A stretch of 64,000 nt of DNA from Amoebophrya sp. A120. Its lineage: Eukaryota; Sar; Dinophyceae; Syndiniales; Amoebophryaceae. Where the stretch lies: contig CAJINV010000001.1 of assembly GCA_905178155.1 (NCBI GenBank), positions 7,741,123 through 7,805,122 of the forward strand. The letters are read 5' to 3'. Positions within the stretch are counted from its first letter, which is position 1. The number at the start of each line of letters is the position of its first letter. The notes beneath the pieces are model-generated. The model saw nothing but the letters and a program-made list of their open reading frames with translations. It had not been told where the DNA came from and searched no databases. Made by a program: the position numbers and the translations under genes. Below, one piece after another: positions 10,701 through 20,913 of the stretch.

Positions 10701-12198
10701 GGGTAAATGCTGACCCACCGTCAACACCGTGTCCTCGTGCTGCAAAATCCGCAGCATATGCTGCGTCAGCTCTTCCATCTGGGGCGCTTTCAAGTTCAAA
10801 CAGGGAAAGGTCTTCCTGCTCGCGCTAGTGTAGTGGCTCCAAATCGAAGAGCTGGACGAGGACGAGGACGAGGACTGCGTGGAATTACTAGAATTCCCCT
10901 GGCTCTGCTGGCACCCGGACGGCGAAAACAGCTGTGACACGATGTGCTGCGCGATCGCCTGCGCCTTCACGTGCGGATCCAGCCGCACGGCACCAATTTG
11001 GTTCGCGACATAGGGGAGAACACCATCCGCTGGGTACGGCTTCCTTTGCTCGGATGTTGATACACAACTGGAGTTCTTTGCATCACCTCCCTGCTCGGTC
11101 GTGCTGTTCATCACACAAAGACGTTGTGAGAGGGCTGAATTCATTTTCTCCGAATTTATTCTACTAAAAAGTTCCCGACAGTCGCTCTCGAGCGGCAGCT
11201 GCAACAGAAACGGCTCCCAGCAGTCAAAGTCTAACAGCAAAGACTGGTCCAGAGGGTGTACAATATCCCGGTCGTGCTTACTTCTCCGCGGTTTCAAGAT
11301 CGATCGGTGAAACCGAAACAAGCGCGACGTGCCCCGGAGTTGCTCGCTGTGTATGAACTCGTAGAACTGCTTGAATTGGATGGAAGAGAATTGTAGGCGA
11401 AAATTTCCATGTGGTGTTGCGGACGAGAAACCACTGCTCTCGCTACTTTTCTCCTCCACCACCTTATCCTTTAGCAGCCCGAGCTCTCGCGCTTTCTCAA
11501 GCGCTTGCTTCCTCTTCTTCGCCGATGAAGTTGACGTGCTGGAAGATGATGAAGATGCTGCAGTAGTTACTACTGCCTGCGTCGGTTGTTGCCCAAAGGT
11601 CGTGTCTGCTATGAGTCGGGAAAATTCCCCGAATTCCAGACTGCCCGACCGGTTGAAGTCGTAAAAGTCGAAAATGTAGAAACTCCTCTCGTACCCCGTG
11701 AAGGAGTTCAAAATGTGCACCGTCCCCGGGTCCGCCGCACAGCAGCCAAGGTAAAATTCCTCGAAGGTAAGAAAATCGTCCTTGTCGCGGTCCATGGCGT
11801 GAAAGTAGCGCTCGTAACAGTCCGCGGAACAGGCCTCATACTGCTGCAGAAGCCGACAGAAATTTTCGAGCGAGAGCACCGGCTCGGATAGGGATGTGGA
11901 GGAAGGCGGCTTCTCGGAGAACCTTGAAATTGAATAGGATTTTGTTTGCAATAAAAGATTGATGTTCAAGAGTGATTCTTTGCGATGATGTGGCATTGAT
12001 TGGAAACAACGGAATGGAAACACATTCTAGCACGTTTGATGCAAGGGAAAAATTTTACCTGAGAAACTTCCGGCGCAGCTCTTCCTCCTCAGTCGGGCCG
12101 ACTTTTGCTTCTTCGAAAAAGTTTTGCGCGTTCGAAGATGGGAGCTCAACGGGCGGAGACGGCTTAGCCGCTTCATCCACGCCTGGCTCTACTGCCAT
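7715..12198 (-). CDS. EF-hand protein with degenerate PPP (Ser/Thr phosphatase) domain; likely pseudophosphatase
   Basis: Exons 12198-12059, 11922-10539, 10360-8229 and 8008-7715; the first two junctions are GT-AG with matching phase, the last is an introner. ATG at 12198 (MAVEPGVDEAAKP). Two EF-hands lie near residues 90-150 (DRDKDDFLTFEEF, DFNRSGSLEFGEF). The PPP fold follows: KIFGGLHGQLVDLLSFFQSF, FLGDYVDRG, ILLRGLHENRHVNAHLGFRQ, LCLPTGVSSSLQSLEQL, then RAIIRSGEKS. Against the family motifs GDxHG, GDxVDRG, GNHE, HGG and RxHE, the first Asp is Gly, the Asn is Leu, and the His of HGG and the distal His are Pro and Gly. Only GDYVDRG and the His of HG/HE remain. So the fold is kept but two-metal catalysis is unlikely. 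A ~450-residue low-complexity tail follows. It may be a Ca-responsive scaffold. The true C-terminus is uncertain; a further exon could lie at 7620-7489. Confidence 0.85.
8009..8228. mobile_element. Introner, GTTCTCAA-TIR family (220 bp)
   Basis: Ends TATGGCGTTCTCAACTGTTA and, inverted, TATGGAGTTCTCAAATGTTA. 5-bp duplication GCGCA at 8004-8008 and 8229-8233. Removing the element and one duplication joins KAQKC to AHGFTCLSR in frame. I see no in-frame GT-AG option. Confidence 0.9.
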
Positions 12199-13388
12199 CG
12201 TCTTGCGAGCGCTACTTACTATGCTGAAGAGATTTCGAATCTCACAGCGACTGAAAACCTACATATTAACGGCCAAACGCACTATAATTACTTGATACTT
12301 CTTGTGATTTTGTTGATCTGTGCAAAATGTCTAGACGTCAAAAGTTGTCTACGAGAGAGCCAATAATTCCGTACTAGAGATCGTGAAAGGAACAAACAAA
12401 ACGACAACGACATTTCAAGTTCCAACATCAGAGTATTATGAGATTGCGGAAATGGACTTGGAAACGAGTTTTGGAAAAGAGAACGACAAGGAGAATCAGC
12501 ATCATGTTGGTGGTACTTACTCGAACTTCGAACAGCGAAAATCACTTGCATTTTTCCCCAAGCTGCAGGTGCCCCATCGTGCGACCGCGACTGCTCCTAG
12601 GCAGTGAATAGAATGCTGACTTGGATAGCGGATGAAAAATTCACAAGAAACAACGACTAAGTGTACAATAAAAAGCGTACAGGTTTTAGAGTAGTGATCA
12701 TGAAATCTCCATCCCAAACAATAGAGCTACAGGAAAAGAAGACAAAATAGGTACAGGGAAAAGAATTTCTAAAGTGAAAAAAAGAATCAACTCCTATGCG
12801 AAAAGAATATTACTGACTCATATACAATTCTATGTGAAAATAACTGTGCAAAATCTGTAAAAGTTAAACGAATAATGAGACTTCTCTACGAATAGAGCTA
12901 CGTCACGGTGAATAGAAGAATGTAAAAAAAGGTAAAAAACTGTGACTGTCTGATAGAAGAACGTCTGATAATAAACCCACCATAACTTTTCTCCGGATTC
13001 GCCAACTTTGTCCAGGATAGAGTTGTGCATTTTCCTCTAACTGGCCGAACCTCCTTCACGCCATGCATAAAGTTAAAAACTGTTTATTTTTTCCCACGTG
13101 TAAAGAACATCAACGAGACTACTTATTTTTTCGGGTGACTACAAGTAAGATTCCTCTTGAAACTGCGACTTAAAAAATGTACAGGACGAAACATTACTGA
13201 ACCTCCCCTTAACGATCAAAGAAAGAGAAACGGAACGATTTGCATTGATACCACACTAAAGTTGAAATCGAAACAGAAGAAGGATGCAAAACTTCTACAT
13301 CGATCATACAAACAAACTTTGTCTTGAATTCGTTTTTCCCTTCCAGCGAGATGTTGACCTCCTGAAGAATCCCACTGCTGAACTGAAC
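12199..13388. other. Intergenic between EF-hand/PPP gene and CK1-like kinase
   Basis: 1.2 kb, AT-richer than the flanking genes. A short plus-strand frame at 12383-12607 has no recognisable features. No RNA gene seen. Confidence 0.6.
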
Positions 13389-16300
13389 TCACGCCCCACG
13401 CGTGGACAGGAAGGGTTTCTTGGCCATGGGCGAGGTGCCGAGGATGAAGTTCTGCTGTTTGACTTGGAACTGCTCGGAACCGTTCGCTCCGTTCGGGTTC
13501 GCGCCCATCCGTCTCGGCTGTTCATCATTCAGAGTGTACGTTTCGTCGTCGTGGGGACTGACAAACTTTACGTAGGGATTCCTTCCCGTCGGCCCATTGC
13601 GGACACTGGCGAACTCCGCGCGCCGGCGCAGCGACTCTTGCAAATTCACTTCCTGTTGCTGCGAAGTGAGGGTTGCCTGCTGCTGGCTGATGTTATTTCC
13701 TTGCTGAAACTGCATGTTGTTGTTTCCTGCGAAGCTCGAGGAGCTGGCGGTTTGCTGATTGTAGTTCAGCATGTTGAGGTGCGTCGGCTGCTGGTACTGC
13801 TGATGATGTTGATGACCACTACCGTTCGACGCCATGAAATTGTTCCCGCCCTGCATGTTCATGCTGAACAAGTTGTTGTTCGACGAGGAAGCGGCAGCAG
13901 CCGTGTTTCCCATCTGCTGGTCGTTGCCTTGCTGCTGAAAAAACTGGTTGATCATCACATTGTTCTGCTGCGCGTGCGTGGCCACGACGCCCTCCATAGG
14001 AACGCCGGCAGTGTTGTTTCCGGTGTTGGTTCCAATGTTGCTAGCCTGCTGCTGAGAAGCGGCCGTTGTGCCGTGGTAGCTGGGTTTCGCGAGGGAAAAA
14101 GGGTTCTCGCGGGAAACCATCGCGGGCGGGGCCATACCACAGGACTCATCACGACTCACATCACCGCTGGGCTGACGCATTGAATGCCAGGAGTTAGAGG
14201 AGTTCGCGGTAGGCTGTATTGCGTTTTTTTTTTGCCGATTGGTATCGACAAAAACAAATGAAATGTAGTTTGCATCAAATTTTTACAACAGTAGATCAGC
14301 TTTAACATTTACATTCGTGATCGTGCCCCATCTAAGAAGGAAAAAACAAGTATACCTGACTCGCGTGCGCAGCGGCAGAGAAATGGTCCTTGACCATGCA
14401 GTGGGTGTGCATGCGGTTCATGACGAACAGCGGGATCTCCTCCGCGTTGGACTGCGCGATGGTCAGTTCCTGGCCTTCGGAGTGGGAGGATCGGTGGAAC
14501 ATGGCCTTCAACCCGGTGTAGTTCGGAATCTCCGCAAATTCCAAGGTCTGGCAGTACAGCACAAAGTACAGCAGCTTTTCTGGGACCTGGATTTTTTTTA
14601 ACGTATATTTTCGGGGAGCGATATTAGTCACCCCCATGCTCAGGAATGTTGTCAACTTCTACCTTCTAAAATCGTCCCCCCGCATTCAACAGTCAGAAGC
14701 GATACAGCCTCGAACCATGTTCACGAACCATGTTCACATTCTCATTCAGCGACTTTATCATACCTTTTCACGATTCAGCTTCGGCAAATTCCCCTCGATG
14801 AGATCGTCCGGGCGCGTAGTCATGGTGGTTTGGAACAAGCCCAAATCGCACTTTTTGTCCGGCTTCTTGGAGTTCTGCACGGCAGACCGGCGGATAAAAA
14901 CCTTGGTTTCGTCGTTGGTGCGCTGCAGCGCAGCGGCATACGGGGTCGCGTTACGGGACGGGTTGGCAAGAATCTCCGCAATGTCGACCTGGAGAGAAGT
15001 AGTACGAAATTTTTCTTCACTAAAACTAACTCGATAAGAATCATGTCGGCGGGACCTTGCTACATTCATCAGACGAATAAGTAGGCAGATAAATTATTCG
15101 CTACGTGCACTCACAATTATACGCACCAACACACTCTGAAAAAGGAGGAGTCAAATATTACCTTGTCCTCAAACAGCACAGACAGCATCTCCCAGTAGGG
15201 TTCCAGAACCGCGGACCTCCAGGCCTTGAAACTACGGTTACCCATCACCAACCACAAAAGCAGGTAGGACAAAGATTCCAAGTCATCGCGACGGGATGGC
15301 TGGCAACGGTACCTGATAATGAAATGGTGAAACCTTCTTCAAGTTTTGCACCTTTATGAATGAGAACCTTGTGCTGACAAACAGCCAACCAGGCGAAGAG
15401 AACTTCTCAACCGACCAACATGATCTCAACAAAAATCCTACCTAGACGCCCTGGAACTGTAATCCATGCTGCCACAGAACCGGCAGTGCCTCTTGGGCTT
15501 GGTATTTTCGGCGACGAAGTAGCTCATACCCAGGTCGATCAGCGCCAGTTGATCAGAATTGGTGACCACGTCCGTTTCCAAGGTGCGATTACGATCGCGA
15601 AAGACGACGTTCTGCGGCTTCACGTCGTGGTGGAGGACCTTATCAAATGTAAAAATGTCTGGGTCTGGAAGAATCATGGTGTTTCTGCATGACACAGAAG
15701 GTCTGGCATGGAAGCTCTAGCATCACAGGCTTCGAGAAGCTTCCGCAATGCCGAATCCGCATGACAATCCCCCATTTTGGTGACAGAAAGTGAGCAGCTT
15801 TTGCTGCCTATGCATCAGAGATTTTTGTGTGTTCTGAAATGCGCATCACAAGTTAGTACATCCTTCCAGACCCAGACATTTTTGCATTTGATAAACCTTC
15901 ACCTTGTGCAACTGTTCCAACACTTCGATCATCTTCTCGGCGATTATCCACAGTAAATTTCCTGTGCACGTACAAACGCGGTTTCTGCATGACAAAACTT
16001 GCCTTCGATCCTAGTCCAGCATGACAAGTTGGCCTCTGCAAGTTAGCGAAATTTGTCATGCATTTTGTACATGTACAGGAAATTTACATTGCATAGCGAT
16101 CACGTAGATCGAACGCAGCTCCATGGTACTGCCACGGTTCGGGACCTAGTGTCGTGCCATTTTATTTTTGAACACAGAAAGGTAAGTTTAATCTCACATC
16201 GAAAGCGAAGGGTAAGTTTAATCTCACAGTATTCAATTCTTGCAAAAAAACAGAGCTAAAAAATGTAATGAAACGAGCAGATCGAGTTTGTTTCATACGT

Positions 16301-18225
16301 TCAATCCCTGTTCGATCTGCTGTGCGCGCTTGTTGCAGACCGCCTGCAGCTATGGATTGCAAAAATGTCTGGGTCTGGACGATTCTGCGACTTGTAATGC
16401 TGTCTTTGGATTCCAAAAGAATCTGTATTGCATGACCAGCAACAGGACTCCAGTTTGTGTATACGCGGAGAGGGCATTTCTCATGCGGAATAGGCATTAG
16501 GAAGCTACCTAAAAATCTGTGTTGCTAGATCATGCATTAGAGACATCAATCATCATACAAAATATGCATGACGAGTCTGCATTCTTCCAGACCCAGACAT
16601 TTTTGCATTTGATAGCAGCATCATGCGAATGCTGGGTCCGAACAGCTCGAGTGCCAGGTAGTCCGGCTTGGGATCCTGCTCTGAGTGCGAGCCGTGCAGC
16701 GCAGCAATTCTGGTGTCGAACAGACGCGGGATGGCGGACACACGGTGCTTCACGCAGTGACTGTAGATCGCGTACTCCTTCTCGAAACCCTTGTTCTTCT
16801 GCGCTGTGCGGTTGCCGACCTTGAGAGCGCACAACTCATTGTTCACGCGATCAAACGCTTCGTAGACGACGCCTTCACCACCAGAACCCAGGAAATTGCG
16901 AATGTCGAACCGGGCCGTACCAAGATCCGGGATTTCGTGTTCCTAATTTTTTACTTTGGAACAGTAAATCGTTGATTTGTCACGCATGAATTTTGCGACA
17001 TGCTTCACTCGCGCAAAAAGGAGAAACAAACGAGGGGCTAGGATACATGGTAGAGCTCAAGAATTTATTTGTACCCACAAGTCTATCGCTTGATTCGCCA
17101 AGGAAAAAAATGGAGGAAGAAGCTGTGTTCACAAACACCCATTCTGTTAGTAAGTGGAAGTACTTACCTCATGCTCCACCATCGCTGCGGCTGCAGAAGC
17201 AGCCCCACCGTGCTGATGGTGCTCCGGCGTCGGTGCGCTGCCGTTCGTGTGACCCGTGTACAGTTTGCTAGGGCTATCGGACAGGAGCACACGACTGGAC
17301 CGGTCCACGTTGAACAAGCCCGAGGGGGTGTTACCCGCGGCGTACATCGTTTGCTGCGGTCCGAGCTGCACAAAGTTCTTCGACGGAGTCTGCATCTGCT
17401 GCTCATTCTGCTGCGGTTGTTGATGTCCTCCCTGCTGCACCACGACTTCGTTGTTTTTCGACGGCAGAGATTGCAGCGACTCCTTCGAAGACGGCGCTTT
17501 GGTCGTGTCGCCACTGATCGTGCGCTTGTTCTGGTGCGACGCACTGGCGTTGCGGGAGAGGCTGGGCGCGCCCCACTTCTGAATCAACGACTGCGTCGCG
17601 TTCATTTTGCTTCCACTGGCGTTCTATGCATTGCAAATATGCCTGGGTCTGGATGGATTCGAATTTGTGATGCAAATTCTACATCATGACAAAATCTGCC
17701 ATGTTGCATGGTCAGCAAAAGGTCCCGCTTCCTGTTACAGAAAAAGAGCATTTGTCATGCGGATTAGGCATCGAGATTACCTACTCGGGATCTGTAATGC
17801 TAGGGCTTGCAAACTAGACAATCCGGGCTAGGCAAAAACTGCATCACAAATGTCCGCACTCCTCCAGACCCAGACATTTTTGCATTTGATACGTTCAGCG
17901 TCGGAGTGGATTCGACGTGCGCACGGCGCTTCCTCCTTCCGGAGGGCGAAACCGAGGGAGAGGTGGAGGGTAACCGGGTTGTAGTTGTCGTGGTGCTCAC
18001 GACCCGGGCCGGACTGTTTGCTTGGCGGTTGCGACGCGGGCTCTTGCTCAGCGTGTTGATTTTCTGGCTGCTCTGCGACCCGCGATGCAGGTTGGTGCCG
18101 CTGTTCTGTCGGCTCGAGGATCCGAGTGTCGCCTTATTCGGGGTGGTGGAAGACCTGTTCGTCTGCGTCGCCTGCTTTGGTTCGTCCTCTCGGTTTCTAA
18201 AGTAGCGCGTCTGCAGAAACCACAT
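13389..18225 (-). CDS. Casein kinase 1-like protein kinase with disordered Q/N-rich tails
   Basis: Eleven exons, phases all consistent: 18225-17892, 17624-17168, 16942-16615, 16350-16299, 16145-16096, 15944-15894, 15640-15442, 15312-15162, 14988-14764, 14586-14356 and 14213-13389. ATG at 18225. The first ~250 residues are Ser/Thr/Gln-rich. Kinase landmarks follow: FLGSGGEGVVYEAFD (glycine loop), LCALKVG (lysine), LHHDVKPQN (catalytic loop, HRD changed to HHD), LALIDLGMS (DFG changed to DLG) and the CK1 signature PSRRDDLESLSYLLLWL. PEKLLYFVLYCQTLEFAEIP matches the end of CK1 kinase domains. The catalytic Asp, Lys and Asn are kept, so activity is plausible. The tail is rich in Gln and Asn. Four introners split the kinase gene. 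A normal intron at 16298-16146 contains a doubled GGTAAGTTTAATCTCACA. Confidence 0.9.
15641..15893. mobile_element. Introner, family I (253 bp)
   Basis: TATCAAATGTAAAAATGTCT and the inverted copy ending GCATTTGATA. The flanking repeat is imperfect (GACCT/AACCT). It sits between KVKV and LHHDVKPQN of the kinase. Here a canonical GT-AG intron is possible through AAGGT. Confidence 0.92.
15945..16095. mobile_element. Introner, short TIR family (151 bp)
   Basis: Ends TATCCACAGTAAATTTCCTG and, inverted, TATGCAATGTAAATTTCCTG, about 30 bp of arm. Duplication GCGAT at 15940-15944 and 16096-16100. Exact removal gives RSIYVIAEKMIEVLEQLH, the expected CK1 helix; the only GT-AG option would delete VIAE. 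Confidence 0.93.
16351..16614. mobile_element. Introner, family I (264 bp)
   Basis: Left end TATGGATTGCAAAAATGTCT; right end TTTTTGCATTTGATA. Duplication GCAGC at 16346-16350 and 16615-16619. Exact removal joins IRMML to QAVCNKR; no in-frame GT-AG option. Confidence 0.93.
17625..17891. mobile_element. Introner, family I (267 bp)
   Basis: Left end TATGCATTGCAAATATGCCT; right end TTTTTGCATTTGATA. Duplication CGTTC at 17620-17624 and 17892-17896. On the coding strand the duplication is GAACG, so GT-AG removal is possible with one extra codon. Confidence 0.93.
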
Positions 18226-19000
18226 TGGATTTTCTAAAAAGCGGTTGGCATCGCAAGAAAAAATGCGATACCGAAGAGGTTTTTACGAAGTTCTTATCCT
18301 GACGTCCTGATACTGCCTGCACTGCCCAGATTTCGAGTTATTGACTTCCCCTTGCTAGCTATTCTGTCCCGAAAAAAAGTATATTGTCTCTTCTGCTTGC
18401 TGAAAGCTTTGCTGTCGTGTCTTTACGGAATCAAATTCACACGAACTGTTGTGCGAAAATGATGAATTTTAGCTCACCTCAGAGCGAAAAAAAAGGAAAA
18501 AAATGCTATCAGTGGTTGTTCTTGTTGAGAGGTAATGGTAAAACCCTCTTACAACGAAACGCAGGTGCAACTGCATCCACGTGATGAATATGAGATCTAC
18601 ACCAACTCTACAAGACGATATCGACGAAACGGAACGACCCTGATACTGATTGGTACAATTTATTACGCATGAAAAAAAAAACAGATGCAACCAGCCTCGG
18701 TAGCAATGGCAATGCACAGCCACAGACAAACAACGACTAATAGAAAAAAAGCACGACCGATGTGAAGATTTTACCGAATACATCCACGACCACGAGTGCG
18801 AGTTGTCATTCCAATTACGAAAATTTTCTTAGGGACTACACGAGGAACAAAAGACACGAGCATGGAGCTCTTCCTTTTTCGAATATTCAACGACCCATGA
18901 ATCGAGCACGATGATCTCGTGCCGTGTGCAGATTTGACGTCGCATGTACATCAATCATGGGAAAAATCGACAACTTTTCTTGCCAAAAAACGGTCGCGGC
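18226..19000. other. Intergenic, no gene seen
   Basis: Between the CK1-like gene start and the end of the next gene. Contains A-runs and no convincing frame. Confidence 0.6.
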
Positions 19001-20422
19001 TCAACTACTTTCAACAGATTTCAAATCTATGTCGCCATCTTCGTCCATGTCATCGGTATGATGATTCTGATGAGTCTCTTCAACATCTACATTTTTCTTC
19101 TCGGGGTTGCCTGCTGTGTGATTTCCTTCCATTGCCACATCTTCATCGGAGATGTCGCCTTCCATCTGGATGCTGCCTTCCTCATCCGAATCGAGGGCCA
19201 CATCTTCTTGCTCGACACCAGCTGTATCGCGGTTGCCTACCCCTACTGGCGGATGTTCCGCTGCTGTTTTATTTGCCGCTGGTACAACTACAGCTGTTGA
19301 GGCTGGTACTGTCGCGGAAGATGTCGCTTTGCTGCTCGCCTTCGATACTCCTACCGGGGCAGGCGCTATCGACTTCGACTTGGCCGCGACAGACGCCTGG
19401 TTTTTCAGTTTTGCGAACAACCCGGTTGAAGATGGAGCGAGGATGTCGTCGAAGCTATTATTCCCCATGTCGTCGAAGCCCTCTTCCTCGTCTTCTCCAG
19501 CTCCAGCGAGCAGGGAGTCCAGGAACGACGTAGAAGTCGGAGGTGCTTTCTTTGTTTCTTTTTCCCCGAAAGGCTGCAGAGCCGAAGATTTTGCTTTCGG
19601 GAGTGTGATTTTTGTGGTTGCGACTTCGTCTGCGGGAGGTGGAAGGTCGAGAAACATGCGTGGCTTCTTTGCTGGCTGAGATCCTGCAGCTGAATTTTCG
19701 GTCTCGTCTTGTAGTGCTTTGTCTGCTCCATTCTGATTGGCATTTGATGTAGCAGCTATTGCAGGATTTATTTCATCGTCCTCGCCTTTCGGTTTTGGCA
19801 GCATCACCAAAAAGTGCGCCGCTCCACCGCGAGCTTTCGACACGGCTTTCGGCATCGAGCCCAGTGAAGGGCCGCTGCCGCTCTTTGCTACTGCTGGTGG
19901 CATTTTAGGCAATCCTTGCGGCTGTAGTTGTTCTGGACCCGGGGCTGCTGGTACCTCTGGAACACTTTCTTGTATTTTTGGACTCTCTGGCTCGGGCGGA
20001 TTAACGACGCAAAAGCCATTCTTCTCGTACAAATCTGCCCATGGGTCTTCTATCATGGCTCGTTTCGCAAAAAACGACCCATTGATACTGTCGTGTGGTG
20101 GGTATCTGTTGCTCTTGGGTCCCTTTTTCCCCTTTGCGAAGTCAAAGCGGCCCGCCGCGCCGCCCTTATTTTTCCCCTTGTTATTTTTCTTCCCACCATG
20201 ATCGTTCTGTGTCTGCTTGCCAAATGACATGGGAAGCCCCTTGCCCTTCTTGCTGAAGTAGTCGTCGGGTAGCCTGCGCAGCGGACCTGCAGGACCGGCT
20301 CCTGGCACGGGCTGGAATGGCGCATGGGCCGTCGCTGGAAAAAGGTTCGCATTGAACTTGCCGCCTTTGTTCTTTCCGGAACCGCCGCCAGTAAAGGCAG
20401 AAAGATCGGGTCGGAAACTCAT
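19001..20422 (-). CDS. Low-complexity protein with EDPWADL motif, unknown function
   Basis: Single exon of 473 codons opening with ATG at 20422 (MSFRPDLSAFTGGGSGKNKG). The first ~110 residues are Gly/Lys-rich (KKNNKGKNKGGAAGRFDFAK), which suggests nucleic-acid binding. A short block near residues 115-135, FFAKRAMIEDPWADLYEK, resembles the 'SMLEDPW' motif in MPLKIP-like proteins; the match is short and could be chance. The rest is Ala/Pro/Ser-rich and becomes very acidic, ending DDMDEDGDIDLKSVESS. No introns or introners. Possibly nuclear; function not recognised. Confidence 0.7.
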   Translation of the reverse strand: MSFRPDLSAFTGGGSGKNKGGKFNANLFPATAHAPFQPVPGAGPAGPLRRLPDDYFSKKGKGLPMSFGKQTQNDHGGKKNNKGKNKGGAAGRFDFAKGKKGPKSNRYPPHDSINGSFFAKRAMIEDPWADLYEKNGFCVVNPPEPESPKIQESVPEVPAAPGPEQLQPQGLPKMPPAVAKSGSGPSLGSMPKAVSKARGGAAHFLVMLPKPKGEDDEINPAIAATSNANQNGADKALQDETENSAAGSQPAKKPRMFLDLPPPADEVATTKITLPKAKSSALQPFGEKETKKAPPTSTSFLDSLLAGAGEDEEEGFDDMGNNSFDDILAPSSTGLFAKLKNQASVAAKSKSIAPAPVGVSKASSKATSSATVPASTAVVVPAANKTAAEHPPVGVGNRDTAGVEQEDVALDSDEEGSIQMEGDISDEDVAMEGNHTAGNPEKKNVDVEETHQNHHTDDMDEDGDIDLKSVESS

Positions 20423-20913
20423 AATTCTGTCTATCTCTATTTATCAATCATGCGCGGGGAAAAACGAAACGAGTGAATTCCAAATCAGGGGGCTAGTTGC
20501 GGCGATCTAGCTACATACACTACACTACTGCTAAAAACTTCTGGCTTTCGCATCATACTCGAAAATGACAGTCGCTGAGGGAAAAAGGAATTCGCCAATG
20601 AAAAAGCTTCTTGTTCCTTAGCCAGCAGTCTAGGAACAAGATTGACGAAAGGCTATGGTAATGATCTGTCATTCTTCATCAATTATTTCGATTGAACTTG
20701 GTGGTCAAAAACTGCGGTACTAGTCGGAACAGGAAATGCTCTGGGAGTTCTGCGGTGCAGACAAGCCGAGAAATTTCTTTTACTGTACGTATTTTCCAAT
20801 CTTATTCCCATTTGATTAATGACAATACTACGCGTTGGTCAGGTTCGCAAACCAGGAAGGCTTTTTCTAGTAGTTGTGCGGCAGCAGCTCGAAGATCGTG
20901 ACGCGCAGTGTTA
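20423..20913. other. Intergenic, no gene seen
   Basis: Upstream of the low-complexity gene and downstream of the presumed end of the SHIPPO-repeat gene. A Ser/Ala frame near 20870-20910 is too short to support. Confidence 0.5.

Noticed and set aside
8189-12023. Two separate genes at 10509-12023 and 8189-10282
   Set aside because: The PPP fold spans both; a GT-AG intron (10538-10361) joins QVDL to LALLFSLKILYPQN, in line with the family alignment.
12383-12607. Plus-strand frame of 74 codons in the intergenic region
   Set aside because: Short, no domain and no support from position or strand; all other genes are on the minus strand.
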